Positions 7,124 through 16,381 of a stretch of DNA of 64,000 bases are shown here, piece after piece. The stretch is from Microbacterium album (GTDB lineage Bacteria; Actinomycetota; Actinomycetes; Actinomycetales; Microbacteriaceae): assembly GCF_014643695.1 (NCBI RefSeq), contig NZ_BMJY01000004.1:62001-126000 (forward strand). The letters run 5' to 3'. The translations under genes and the position numbers were made by a program. A model generated the notes under the pieces. The model saw only the letters and a list, made by a program, of their open reading frames with translations, did no database searches and was not told the origin of the DNA. The stretch's first letter is position 1; every line of letters begins with the position of its first letter.

Positions 7124-9300
7124 GTCAGGGCGCAAGCGAGCTGAGCCATCTGGCGATTCGACGAGAACGTGAACGACTCGGTGACATTCGCACCGCCCGG
7201 CCATGTGGCGACCATGATCTGCACCGACGTGGAGCCTGTCCTGTTGACACGCAGCACACCGCCAGCGCTCAGAGCACTGGCCGTTCCCCCCGAGCCGGAA
7301 GCGACGTGGCAGGCAAGCACGAGCGAAGTGTCCGTGCTGGTCGTGGTCGTCGCCGTCTGCATGGTGGACCCCGAGGGCTCATGCGTCACGGGCGTGCCGA
7401 GAGTATCCACGTTGGAGAATGTCATCGCGGCGGCGGCCATCACTACTGCTGTGCTCTTCGTCACGACGACCTCCGCGGTCCCCGCAAGCGGGTCAGGGAG
7501 GTGCCACAAGGATCCGACCCGCCCCGATGTCGCCCCGACACCGGACACGATGGTCCTGACGTGCGTGAGCAGCTGCCCACCGTATGTGACGGATGAGGGG
7601 ATCTCCTCCGCGCCGCCTGCGTTGTTGTGGCCCACGAACACGAATAGCGAATCGTGGGCGGTTGCGGGTGGTGTGCGACCAAGTGAGCGTAGTCGCGGAG
7701 GTCGATGCTTCCGACGACGCTCCGCCGAACGTGACGTTCACCTGATCGGTAACCAGGACCTGCTGATCCGCCGCTGCCGTGTCGCCGCGGTTGTCGGTCA
7801 CCGTGCCCGGGCTCTTCGTAGGTGTGGACGGGGTTGGTGTCCGTTGAACTGTTGCCGTCTCCGAAACCCCAGGCCGACGCCGCGAACGTCCCATCGCTGT
7901 CGGTAGACGTGTTCGTGAAGGTCACGGTCAGGGCGTTCGGAGTGGCAGTGAACGACGCCACTGGAGGGATGTTCGGAGCGTCCACCATTGGTGGGACCGG
8001 CTCGTCCACAGGCCGGTAGTGCGCGACCATGATCCCGAAGAAGTTGATGTCGCCGTTCGCGTCCGGATAGCCGTTGCCGTACTTCACGACCTCCGTCCAC
8101 AGCACGTCGATCGACCCGGCGTTGACAGGGCACATCGGCCGCACGAGAGGGCGCGAGGACTCCGCGATCCTCTCCGTCGTGCGCGGCTGAGCCCAGGACG
8201 ATGCAAGGGTCAGCTTGTCGATGACGTGAACACGCTCCCCGCTCTCGACGAAGTTCCGGCCGATGAACGCCACCTTCTTGCCGGTGTGCCCCGGATCGGG
8301 CAGAGCAAACCCCGCAAAGTAGGGTGCATTGCCTACGCCGCCGAACGGCACCCCGGGGTCGATGCCCAGCGGGCGACGCTCCCACGCGACAGGGCCCGTC
8401 TGTTCCAGGATCACCAACTCCGCTGCGGTGATCGTCCCCGAAGACGCGGCGAACTCGGTGATCGGGATGTCGATCCCCCCACCCTGCTTTGACGGCTTCC
8501 CAAGACGGAACCGCCGTCCAGCCGGTGTGGTGTAGATCACATCTGCGACAGCCGGAACGACGATCGGAGACGATGGAGCGACAAGGGTCCCGATCACCTC
8601 CCCCGTGGACGGCTTGATCCACTGCTCTGTCACCCAATCGATAACGAGGTAGCGCAGCACCTGGCTGCCGGGACTCCCCTGCGCGGGGTTGTTGTAGAGG
8701 AAGACGTGCGCCTTCATGACTTCGACATCGTTGTAGATCGCGATGTAGCCCTGGGAGGTACCGGAGAAGTCCAAGAGCTGATTCGTCGACCAGATCCCCA
8801 GGTGGTGCCCGAGTTCGTGGACCGCACGTACCGCCAGTTCCTCGCTCCCACGCGGGTGAAGAGCAGTGTCACCGACGTTCCCGGCTTGCGGACAAGGGTC
8901 GCGTAGGTTGTCGACTGCCCCCCAGGGATCGCGCCGCCAGCCACGACCTCCTCGCCGAGCGCGTCCACCGACCCGTCGCCAGCGACACCGTTCGCCCCAG
9001 GGGCCTTCCGCGCGAGCACCGCCGACCCGGTGTCGTGGCCCGAGTACGCCGCAAGTGCAGGCCGGTCGGGATAGATCAGCGCCGATCCCGCGTTGTGGTC
9101 GTCCCGCACGTTCAGCGTCTTGACCACATTCCGACGCACCGCGTGCCCCGCCGCATCGAACGTGAGATATACGAACTCGCCGGCGGCCGACGCGCCCTGC
9201 GCGAACGTCAAGTCATACTCCTGGTGACACATAGCCGCAGGCTCCGACCACCATGCTGCGAAAGCGTTCGCCGTGCGGATCGGTGAGCGGTCGACAACCT
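7090..9300 (-). pseudogene. Broken secreted BNR-repeat / PKD protein gene
   Basis: One gene spread over three minus-strand frames. From the right: a BNR_4-like part with DDHNAGSALIYPDRP and AYSGHD, then STNSGTTWG; a frame change at the G4 run at 8796-8799; a middle part continuing NQLLDFSGTSQGYIAIYND; a PKD domain from PPVASFTATP to NPVHTYEEPG; a second frame change near 7813 where the usual GTYTVTLTVTD is reduced to GTVTD; VTDNRGDTAAADQQV; a third change near 7668; and a C-terminal beta-rich part with LFVFVGHNNAGG. The frame is also open only from a TAG at about 9300, with no start codon before NAFAAWWSEPAAM, so the N-terminus and any signal peptide are lost. It was probably a surface or phage-tail-like carbohydrate-recognising protein. 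Confidence 0.75.
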
Positions 9301-9330
9301 ACCAATGGTGGCCGATAGTTGGACGACGCC

Positions 9331-10686
9331 CTACAACGCCAGCCGTTCCCGTACGATATCCGCCAGCTGCTCCGCGTATCGCTGCGCCGAAGCTTCGTCG
9401 GCGGCCTCCACCATGACGCGCACGAGCGGCTCGGTTCCGGACGCGCGCAGCAGCACGCGACCTGTGGTGCCGAGCTCGGCCTCCACCTCCCGCACCGCCT
9501 CCTGCACACCGCCGTCCGACACGCGCTCCCGATCGACGTCCCTGACGTTGATGAGCACCTGCGGGTACACCGTCATGATCTCCGCCAGCTCTGCCAGAGT
9601 CTTCCCGGTACGCGCCATCTCCGACATCAGGTGCAGCCCCGTCAGCAGCCCGTCGCCCGTGGTACCGAAGTCACTCATGATCACGTGGCCCGACTGCTCA
9701 CCACCGAGGGAGTACCCGCCCTCGTTCATGGCCTCGAGCACATAGCGGTCACCCACGGCGGTCTGCTTCACGGTGATGCCGCGCTCGCGCATGGCGACGT
9801 GCAGGCCGAGGTTGCTCATCACGGTCGCGACGAGGGTGTTGTCGCGAAGCGCACCGCGCTCCTGCATGGAGGCGGCGAGGATCGCCATGATCTGGTCGCC
9901 GTCGACGACGCGCCCCTGCGCATCCACGGCGAGGCAGCGGTCGGCGTCTCCGTCGTGCGCGATGCCGACGTCGGCACCCACGCGCACGACCGTGGCGGAG
10001 AGCTCCTCGAGGTGCGTGGAGCCGACGCCGTCGTTGATGTTCATGCCGTCGGGGTCGGCGCCGATCACCGTCACGCGGGCACCGGCGTCGCGGAACGTCT
10101 CGGGCGAGACGCCGGCGGCGGCACCGTGGGCGCAGTCGAGCACGACGTGCAGACCGTCGAGGCGGTGCGGCAGCGACTGCAGCAGGTGCACGACGTAGCG
10201 GTCCTCGGCATCGGCGAATCGGCGGATGCGGCCGACCTCGGCGCCCGTGGGCTGCAGCTTGGGCGCGTCGAGGTAGCGCTCGATGCGCTGCTCGACGATG
10301 TCGGGTAGCTTCACGCCGCCGCGCGCGAAGATCTTGATGCCGTTGTCGGGCGCGGGGTTGTGCGATGCCGAGACCATCACGCCGAAGTCGGCGTCGCGGT
10401 CGGCCACGAGGAACGCCAGGCCCGGGGTGGGGATGACGCCGGCGTCGTACACGTCGATGCCCGACGAGGCGAGGCCGGCCGCGACGGCGGCGCTGAGGAA
10501 CTCACCCGAGACGCGGGGGTCGCGACCGATGACGGCCGTGGCTCGGCGCCCCGCGGCGCGTCGGGCCTCGGCCGAACGCCCCTGGCCCAGGACGACCGCG
10601 GTCGCCTGGGCCAGGGAGAGAGCGAGGTCGGCGGTGAGGACGTCATTGGCGAGTCCTCGCACACCGTCCGTGCCGAAAAGCGGCAT
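9331..10686 (-). CDS. glmM: Phosphoglucosamine mutase
   Basis: Converts glucosamine-6-phosphate to glucosamine-1-phosphate for UDP-GlcNAc and peptidoglycan synthesis in the cytoplasm. 451 residues, the normal length. It starts [14 protein letters not shown], has the phosphoserine loop [12 protein letters not shown] near residue 105, the metal loop DGDADR near residue 245, the sugar-binding GGEQSGH near residue 330, and the phosphate-binding RASGTEP near residue 420. It follows rpsI after 14 bases in the usual actinobacterial order rplM-rpsI-glmM. Its last 388 bases are duplicated at 5375-5762, so the present 3' end may be a replaced one; the protein appears intact. Confidence 0.97.
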   Translation of the reverse strand: MPLFGTDGVRGLANDVLTADLALSLAQATAVVLGQGRSAEARRAAGRRATAVIGRDPRVSGEFLSAAVAAGLASSGIDVYDAGVIPTPGLAFLVADRDADFGVMVSASHNPAPDNGIKIFARGGVKLPDIVEQRIERYLDAPKLQPTGAEVGRIRRFADAEDRYVVHLLQSLPHRLDGLHVVLDCAHGAAAGVSPETFRDAGARVTVIGADPDGMNINDGVGSTHLEELSATVVRVGADVGIAHDGDADRCLAVDAQGRVVDGDQIMAILAASMQERGALRDNTLVATVMSNLGLHVAMRERGITVKQTAVGDRYVLEAMNEGGYSLGGEQSGHVIMSDFGTTGDGLLTGLHLMSEMARTGKTLAELAEIMTVYPQVLINVRDVDRERVSDGGVQEAVREVEAELGTTGRVLLRASGTEPLVRVMVEAADEASAQRYAEQLADIVRERLAL

Positions 10687-10700
10687 CGGAGATCCGCTCG

Positions 10701-11171
10701 TTAGCGCTTCGAGAACTGCGAGGCCTTGCGGGCCTTCTTCAGACCAGCCTTCTTGCGCTCGATGACGCGGGCGTCGCGCGTGAGGAAGCCGGCCTTCTTG
10801 AGGGTCGGGCGGTTGTTCTCACGGTCGATCTCGTTGAGCGCACGCGCGATGGCGAGGCGCAGCGCGCCCGCCTGGCCCGAGGGGCCACCGCCCGAGATGC
10901 GGGCGATCACGTCGTACGCGCCACCGAGGTTGAGCACGGTGAAGGGGTCGTTGATGAGCTGCTGGTGCAGCTTGTTGGGGAAGTAGTCCTCGAGCGTGCG
11001 GCCGTTGACCGTGATCGTGCCCGAGCCCGGGACGACGCGCACGCGTGCGATGGCCTGCTTGCGGCGGCCCACGGCGGCGCCGGAGACGTTGAGGACGGGG
11101 CGCTCGGCCACGGCGGCCTCGGCGGCCGGCGTCTCGGTCGAGTAGTTCTGGGTGTCGATGTCGTTCGCCAC
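10701..11171 (-). CDS. rpsI: 30S ribosomal protein S9
   Basis: 156 residues. The GTG start follows AAGGATTCATC. An N-terminal extension of about 25 residues, common in Actinobacteria, precedes the S9 domain with [17 protein letters not shown] and the Arg/Lys-rich C-terminus that ends [12 protein letters not shown], the tail that reaches the P-site tRNA. It lies 25 bases downstream of rplM in the same operon and 14 bases before glmM. Confidence 0.98.
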   Translation of the reverse strand: MANDIDTQNYSTETPAAEAAVAERPVLNVSGAAVGRRKQAIARVRVVPGSGTITVNGRTLEDYFPNKLHQQLINDPFTVLNLGGAYDVIARISGGGPSGQAGALRLAIARALNEIDRENNRPTLKKAGFLTRDARVIERKKAGLKKARKASQFSKR

Positions 11172-11196
11172 GATGAATCCTTATGTCGGGCGGCGC

Positions 11197-11643
11197 TTAC
11201 TGCGCGACCTGGTCGAGGGTGTACGTCTTGGGCTGCTGCGCGGCGTGCGGGTGCTCGGCACCGGCGTACACCTTCAGCTTGGAGAGCTGCTGCCGGCCGA
11301 GGCTGTTCTTGGGGAGCATGCCACGGATGGCCTTCTCCACAGCGCGGACCGGGTTCTTCTCGAGGAGCTCGGCGTAGTTGACCGACTTGAGGCCGCCCGG
11401 GTAGCCCGAGTGACGGTAGGCCAGCTTCTGCTGGAGCTTCTGGCCCGTGAGCGCCACCTTCTCGGCGTTCACGATGATGACGAAGTCGCCCATGTCCATG
11501 TGGGGGGCGAAGGTGGCCTTGTGCTTGCCACGCAGGAGCGCGGCAGCGTGCGAGGCGAGGCGTCCGAGGACGACGTCGGTGGCGTCGATCACGAGCCACT
11601 CGCGCTGGGCCTCACCGGCCTTCGGGGTGTAAGTGCGCGTCAC
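11197..11643 (-). CDS. rplM: 50S ribosomal protein L13
   Basis: 148 residues, beginning at the GTG of [16 protein letters not shown]; the frame is open 24 codons upstream but that part falls in the leader. Conserved L13 stretches include [26 protein letters not shown] and YRHSGYPGG. It is the first gene of the rplM-rpsI operon, with a promoter about 120 bases upstream. L13 is an early 23S rRNA-binding protein. Confidence 0.97.
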   Translation of the reverse strand: MTRTYTPKAGEAQREWLVIDATDVVLGRLASHAAALLRGKHKATFAPHMDMGDFVIIVNAEKVALTGQKLQQKLAYRHSGYPGGLKSVNYAELLEKNPVRAVEKAIRGMLPKNSLGRQQLSKLKVYAGAEHPHAAQQPKTYTLDQVAQ

Positions 11644-11762
11644 GATAGTGCTGCTTTCTGATTCGAACGGAGTCGTTCGTGAATCCCGCTCCGGGGGCGA
11701 TTGCGCCGACGACATCGTCGCAATCAGCCGGTGGAGGGCTCACGTTCGCTGTGCCCGCAGTG

Positions 11763-11782
11763 GGCACCAAAGACCTAGCTTA
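11763..11782 (-). promoter_or_regulatory. rplM-rpsI promoter and leader start
   Basis: On the minus strand TAAGCTAGGTCTTTGGTGCC has a -10-like TAAGCT followed by an initial-transcribed stretch. The block matches 17 of 20 positions with the one upstream of infA at 51204-51223 (TAACATAGATCTTTGGTGCC). The -35 here is weak. The same block in front of two ribosomal operons supports a shared start-site element. Confidence 0.6.
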
Positions 11783-11814
11783 CCGCACGACACGCCCGAG
11801 CGCGACTCGACGGC

Positions 11815-12399
11815 TCAGCAGCCCGGGGTGACGAAGACGGCCTTCGCGAAGGCGAAGGTCTGGTAGAAGAACTGCCACACGAGGAACTCGAGGTCTTCCG
11901 AGGGGTTGCGGCGCCCCGTGACGTCGACCTCGAGGTCGTCGCCGACGCAGTTGTTGAAGATGAAGCGTGAGCGTTCGATGTGCGAGTCCATCGTGATCAC
12001 GATCACGCGCTCCCACCCGCGCTGCGCGGCCTGGTCCTTCACCCAGGCCGCCTCGCCTTGCGTCGTGAGCGGATCCGGCTTGTAACATAGCGTCTCGACG
12101 CCTGGCCGTATCGGGTCGCAGTATGCCTCGGACAGGCTGTGGGTGAAGGACGTGTAGGCCACGGTGTCGGCCAAGCCTTCGTCCACCAGTTCAGCGGCCA
12201 TGTCTTGCCGCCACTCCGGCACCGGGCCGAGCACGACGATCGCGTCGGATCGCTCGACCGGATCGTGCTGCGGGAACAGGACGATCCGGATGCCGAACGC
12301 CGCCCACGCGAGCAGCATCACCCCAGCCACGGCCAGTGCGACCCCCACGTACCGGCGGCGCCGGCGAACGGCGGGCCGGACCGGCGCGGAGACATTCAT
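11815..12399 (-). CDS. DUF218 / YdcF-SanA-like membrane-anchored protein
   Basis: 194 residues from an ATG preceded by GAGGAGCGATCCG; the frame extends 56 codons upstream without features. A basic N-terminus and one membrane segment (about residues 21-42, VGVALAVAGVMLLAWAAFG) place the DUF218 domain outside. The domain begins ERSDAIVVLG and carries DPLTTQGEAAWVKD and RVIVITMDSHIERS, matching the family's conserved Gly-rich turn and the Glu/Ser/His positions. Relatives (SanA, YdcF) are linked to envelope integrity, but no reaction is established. It ends near the rplM promoter and is divergent from ugd. A neighbour of the polysaccharide locus, so an envelope role is plausible. Confidence 0.75.
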   Translation of the reverse strand: MNVSAPVRPAVRRRRRYVGVALAVAGVMLLAWAAFGIRIVLFPQHDPVERSDAIVVLGPVPEWRQDMAAELVDEGLADTVAYTSFTHSLSEAYCDPIRPGVETLCYKPDPLTTQGEAAWVKDQAAQRGWERVIVITMDSHIERSRFIFNNCVGDDLEVDVTGRRNPSEDLEFLVWQFFYQTFAFAKAVFVTPGC

Positions 12400-12518
12400 C
12401 GGATCGCTCCTCGGGTGGCGGTGGGAGGCGCGCCTCGCCGATGAGTCGCGATACCACTCTACGAATGCGCGGGGGCGCGAGTGCGCCGATCCGCAATTCG
12501 TCGCGCGGGATGAGGCCG

Positions 12519-12549
12519 TTGAATTCACGTCACGAATACGCCCTAGACT
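12519..12549 (+). promoter_or_regulatory. Possible ugd promoter
   Basis: TTGAAT and TAGACT separated by 19 bases, about 50 bases before the ATG of ugd in the divergent gap with the DUF218 gene. The spacing is slightly long, so only a candidate. Confidence 0.4.
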
Positions 12550-12597
12550 GCGGCCTGTCGCACTCACTCATTCCCCCTTACCCCAAGGACTGCCCCC

Positions 12598-13899
12598 ATG
12601 AAGCTGAGCGTGATCGGTTGCGGTTATCTCGGAGCAGTGCACGCCGCAGCAATGGCGTCACTCGGCCACGATGTCGTCGGCGTCGACGTCGACGAGGCCA
12701 AGATCGCCAAGCTGGCCGCCGGCGAGACGCCGTTCTTCGAGCCCGGCCTCGCAGAGATCCTCGCCAGCGGACTGGAGTCGGGCCGGCTCACCTTCACAAC
12801 CGATATGGCAGCGGTCGGCGACGCCGACGTGCACTTCATCGCGGTCGGCACTCCCCAGCGCAAGGACGGCGCTGGCGCGGACCTGCGCTTCGTCGACGCC
12901 GCGGCGCACTCCCTGCGGCTGTACGTGAAACCCGGGTCCCTCGTCGTCGGCAAATCCACCGTGCCCGTCGGCACCGCGGCTCGTCTCGCCGAGCTGTTCG
13001 CCGAGAGCGGGGCTCGACTCGCCTGGAATCCCGAATTCCTCCGCGAGGGCTTCGCCGTCAAGGACACGATCGAGCCCGACCGGCTCGTGTACGGCACCGC
13101 CGCCGAGTCGAAGGAAGAGGACACCGCGATCCTCGACGAGGTGTACGCCGCGGCGCTCGATGCGGGCACGCCCCGGCTCGTCACCGACTTCGCGACCGCC
13201 GAGCTGGTGAAGGTCGCCGCCAATTCGTTCCTAGCGACCAAGATCAGCTTCATCAACGCGATGGCCGAGATCGCCGAGGTGGTCGGCGCGGACGTCACGC
13301 AGCTGGCCGATGCCATCGGGCACGACGCCCGCATCGGCCGCCGCTTCCTCAACGCCGGCGTCGGCTTCGGCGGCGGATGCCTACCGAAGGACATCCGCGC
13401 GTTCGCCGCCCGGGCCGAGGAGCTCGGCAGGGGCGAGTCGGTGGCGTTCCTGAAGCAAGTCGACGAGATCAACCTGCGCCGGCGCCAGCGACTCGTCGAC
13501 CTGGTGGTCGAATCGTTCGACGGCCCGGTGTACGGGCGGCGTATCGCCGTGCTCGGCCTGGCGTTCAAGCCCGACAGCGACGACATCCGCGACTCCCCCG
13601 CTCTCGACATCGCGGTGCGCCTCAACGGGCTCGGCGCGGAGGTCGTCTCTCACGACCCGGAGGCCATGGACAACGCCCGACAGATGCACCCCCAGCTGAC
13701 GTACGCGGAGACGGCCGAGCAGGCGCTGGCGGGAGCGGAGGCGGTGGTGCTCGTCACCGAGTGGGCCGAGTACCGCCAGCTCGACCCGGAAACGACCGCC
13801 GCGCTCGTCTCCCGCCCGGTCATCTTCGACGGCCGCAATGTGCTGGACCCGGCCGAGTGGCGCGCGGCGGGTTGGAGCTACACCGGCATGGGGCGCTGA
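12598..13899 (+). CDS. ugd: UDP-glucose 6-dehydrogenase
   Basis: Oxidises UDP-glucose to UDP-glucuronate with two NAD+. 433 residues, normal length. The Rossmann motif is VIGCGYLGAVHAAAMAS at the N-terminus with the ribose-binding GVDVDEAKI; the catalytic Cys is in GVGFGGGCLPKDIRAF at about residue 261; the C-terminal UDP-binding domain begins near residue 310 with VLGLAFKPDSDDIRDSP. The ATG follows AAGGACTGCCCCC. It supplies UDP-glucuronate, and perhaps derived sugars, to the polysaccharide locus that starts here. It converges on a secreted-protein gene. Confidence 0.95.
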   Translation: MKLSVIGCGYLGAVHAAAMASLGHDVVGVDVDEAKIAKLAAGETPFFEPGLAEILASGLESGRLTFTTDMAAVGDADVHFIAVGTPQRKDGAGADLRFVDAAAHSLRLYVKPGSLVVGKSTVPVGTAARLAELFAESGARLAWNPEFLREGFAVKDTIEPDRLVYGTAAESKEEDTAILDEVYAAALDAGTPRLVTDFATAELVKVAANSFLATKISFINAMAEIAEVVGADVTQLADAIGHDARIGRRFLNAGVGFGGGCLPKDIRAFAARAEELGRGESVAFLKQVDEINLRRRQRLVDLVVESFDGPVYGRRIAVLGLAFKPDSDDIRDSPALDIAVRLNGLGAEVVSHDPEAMDNARQMHPQLTYAETAEQALAGAEAVVLVTEWAEYRQLDPETTAALVSRPVIFDGRNVLDPAEWRAAGWSYTGMGR

Positions 13900-13931
13900 C
13901 CGCTCCGCCTCAAGAACGGGCGCCGTCGTGC

Positions 13932-14849
13932 TCAGCTCGTCGGCATCGCCACGGTCACGACCTCGTCACCGTGCCACACGGTGACGCCGCCATCCGTGAG
14001 GGCGACGGCAGTCGGGGCGGCCGGGCTGAGGTCCGGGCTGCACACGGGCACACCGGACGCACCGGTTTCTGCGACGACGGACACCGCCAGGCCTTCGCAG
14101 TCGGCCGCCGCGTGAAGAGCGACGAACGCCCCGCCTTCCCCCGCCACGGCCACCACGTCAGCGGGGCCCGCGGGCTGCCAGCTCGCGCCGTCCCACACCA
14201 CGGCGTCGCCATCGCAGACGGCCGCGATCAGGTCCCCCGCGCGCTGGAAGCTGCGCGGCTCGGCGCACGGCACAGGGAGCTCTGCGCCCGGCGCCACGAC
14301 GGCACTCCGGTCGAACGCCAGGAAGGTGGAGGCGGCCAGCACGTCGTCGTAGTCGCTCCAGAACTCGCCACCGCTGAACGTACGCATGGCGCGCGTCGCG
14401 CAGGGGTCGGCGCCATCCGCGATCGTCGCAACCATCTCAGCCTGATCGGCGGCGAAGGGCGCGAGGCTCATGATCTGAGTGATCCCCCGATACCGGGGCG
14501 TGACGTCGGTCCACGTCACTCCGTCGTCGACCGAACGCTCGAGCAGGGGCTCGACACCGGCCTCGCACGAGCCGGCCACCGCACGCCAAAGCACGCCGCC
14601 GGCGCCGACCGCGAGCAGCCGCTCGTCGTCGCGTGCCACGACCGGCGGCGCCGTGACCGTGGGTGTCGGGGTGGTCGTCGGCGTCGGTGACTCTGTCCCG
14701 ATGCCCGTCGCAGGTGGCATGGGGGCGGCACCGGGGTCACGCGCGACGCGCTGCATCGCCAGCACGATCAAGACGGCGACGACGACGGCGAGCACCGCGA
14801 GGATCGCGATGCCCGTCCACGTCTTCGTGCGGGGCTGTCCGGCCATCAT
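13932..14849 (-). CDS. Membrane-anchored protein with Asp-box-like motif (hypothetical)
   Basis: 305 residues: a short cytoplasmic tail, a membrane segment (about residues 12-32), a Pro/Thr-rich linker (TPTTTPTPTVTAPP) and an outside domain of about 235 residues. The domain has one Asp-box-like motif, SVDDGVTWTDV, and six or so Cys, which could form disulfides; repeated short beta strands suggest a propeller-like fold. It starts two bases after the stop of the tyrosine autokinase gene, so they are co-transcribed. A role in polymer recognition or assembly outside the membrane is possible, but no family was recognised. Confidence 0.75.
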   Translation of the reverse strand: MMAGQPRTKTWTGIAILAVLAVVVAVLIVLAMQRVARDPGAAPMPPATGIGTESPTPTTTPTPTVTAPPVVARDDERLLAVGAGGVLWRAVAGSCEAGVEPLLERSVDDGVTWTDVTPRYRGITQIMSLAPFAADQAEMVATIADGADPCATRAMRTFSGGEFWSDYDDVLAASTFLAFDRSAVVAPGAELPVPCAEPRSFQRAGDLIAAVCDGDAVVWDGASWQPAGPADVVAVAGEGGAFVALHAAADCEGLAVSVVAETGASGVPVCSPDLSPAAPTAVALTDGGVTVWHGDEVVTVAMPTS

Positions 14850-14851
14850 CC

Positions 14852-16306
14852 TCAGGCGGAGTCGCGCAGTCCGTCGTCCTCGCTGCGACGACCCCGCCGA
14901 CCCTTCGCGGCGCGGGCGGTGGGTGCGGCGGGAACTTCGTCGGGCTCGTACCCGTACCCGTACCCGTACGTGTACCCGTAGTCATACGCGTCGGGCCCGC
15001 TCGTCGGAATCATCGACAGCACGATGCCCGCGACCGGGGCATGCACGGTCTCGAGCGCGTCGATGGCGCTCGAGAGCTGGTTGCGCTGGGTCTGCCCGGC
15101 GTGCACGATCAGGATCGCGCCGCTCGTCCGCTTCGCCAGCACCGCCGCGTCGGTGACCGGCAGCAACGGCGGGGCGTCGAGAATGACGATGTCGGCGTCA
15201 CGGGTGAAGGCCTCGAGCAGCTCACCCATGCGGGTCGAACCCAGCAGCTCGCTCGGGTTCGGCGGGATCTTGCCGGACGGCAGAATGTACAGGCTGCGCC
15301 GGCCCCACTTCTGCAGCACGTCGGTGAGCTCGGCGCGGCCGATCAGCACGTCGGTGAGCCCGACGCCGCCCTCGACGCCGAGGTAGTCGGCGACCTTGGG
15401 CTTACGCAGGTCCGCGTCGATGAGCACCACGCGCTTACCCGCGTCAGCCAGCGCAATAGCGAGGTTGATGGAGGTGGTCGACTTGCCCTCGCTCGGCACG
15501 CTGGACGTGATCACGAAGCTGTGCCCATCGCCCTCGAGGTCGAGGAACTGCAGGTTGGTGCGCATGATGCGGAACGCCTCGCTGCGCGGGTTGAGCGGGT
15601 CGGCCTGCAGGATGATCGGCCGCTCCTTGGCTCGCGGATCCATCGGGATGGCCCCGATGATAGGGCTGTCGGTGATCGCCTCGATGTCGCGCGTCGAACG
15701 CACCCGCGTGTCGAGCGCCGTCCGGAGGATGGCGAAGCCAACGCCGAGCGCAAGGCCAACCAACAGGCCGAGCGCGAGGTTAAGGGGGACGTTCGGACTC
15801 ACGGGTCCCCCAGGAGCGAGGGCGGGCTGGATAGTGGTCACCTTGACGGGACTTGCCTGCGAGTCCGGCATCGTCTCAACCTCCGCGATCGCCTCGCCGA
15901 GCTTGTCCGCGACTACGTTCGCAGTCTCGGCCGCGCGCGTAGGGTCGGTGTCCGCCACCGCGATGTTCAGAACCAGCGAGTTCGCCGTGTTTGTCACAGT
16001 CAATCGGCTCGCGAGCTGAGCCGCAGAGTCCCCCAGCCCCAACTCGCTGATGACGGGATCGAGAACGGTGGGCGAGGTGGCCAGTTGCACGTAAGAGGTC
16101 ATCCGCGCCTGCGCGTAGGAGTTCACCTGCTGCAGTTCACCGAGCGACGAACCGCCTTGCGAGGAGACGAAGATCCGGCTGCTCGACTCGTACATTGGCG
16201 TGCGGGTGAGCGAGTACACCGCCGCCGACCCGACACCAAGTAACGCGATGACGGCCACGACGATCCAGTTCTTCCGCAGGATGCGGAGGTATTCGCTGAG
16301 TTCCAC
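14852..16306 (-). CDS. Polysaccharide co-polymerase / tyrosine autokinase (Wzz-BY-kinase)
   Basis: 484 residues starting at a GTG after AAGGGGAGCC. An N-terminal Wzz domain has membrane segments at about residues 16-36 and 178-198 around an outside region; the cytoplasmic BY-kinase domain has Walker A SVPSEGKSTTSINLA near residue 270, Walker A' VVLIDADLRKP and Walker B DIVILDAPPLLPVTDA. Near residues 440-455 a run of seven Tyr alternating with Gly (YDYGYTYGYGYGYE) is the autophosphorylation cluster. Such proteins control chain length and export of capsule or exopolysaccharide. It lies between the priming transferase and the secreted protein, with a phosphatase gene upstream that can reverse its phosphorylation. 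Confidence 0.93.
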   Translation of the reverse strand: MELSEYLRILRKNWIVVAVIALLGVGSAAVYSLTRTPMYESSSRIFVSSQGGSSLGELQQVNSYAQARMTSYVQLATSPTVLDPVISELGLGDSAAQLASRLTVTNTANSLVLNIAVADTDPTRAAETANVVADKLGEAIAEVETMPDSQASPVKVTTIQPALAPGGPVSPNVPLNLALGLLVGLALGVGFAILRTALDTRVRSTRDIEAITDSPIIGAIPMDPRAKERPIILQADPLNPRSEAFRIMRTNLQFLDLEGDGHSFVITSSVPSEGKSTTSINLAIALADAGKRVVLIDADLRKPKVADYLGVEGGVGLTDVLIGRAELTDVLQKWGRRSLYILPSGKIPPNPSELLGSTRMGELLEAFTRDADIVILDAPPLLPVTDAAVLAKRTSGAILIVHAGQTQRNQLSSAIDALETVHAPVAGIVLSMIPTSGPDAYDYGYTYGYGYGYEPDEVPAAPTARAAKGRRGRRSEDDGLRDSA

Positions 16307-16381
16307 GGCTCCCCTTAGTTCGTGCGCACAATCCTCCCACACACGCGCACGCGGACCTGTCGCTGATAACCGAGCGTCAAG

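Larger units (their letters stand above)
5375..9718. mobile_element. Accessory segment bordered by duplicated glmM 3' ends
   Basis: Direct repeats of 388 bases (5375-5762 and 9331-9718) enclose about 3.6 kb carrying an HTTM-type gene pair and a broken secreted-protein gene. The enclosed DNA looks less GC-rich than its neighbours. Insertion into a gene with restoration of its 3' end is typical of integrative elements, but no integrase, transposase or excisionase is visible, so this may be a remnant or a product of homologous recombination between strains. Confidence 0.45.

Noticed and set aside
5763..9330. Prophage
   Set aside because: The broken BNR/PKD gene resembles phage-tail proteins, but there are no capsid, terminase, portal, lysis or integrase genes.
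14941..14990. GTACCC tandem repeat as a microsatellite or CRISPR-like array
   Set aside because: It encodes the Tyr/Gly cluster of the autokinase and is too short and irregular for an array. No CRISPR was found in the window.
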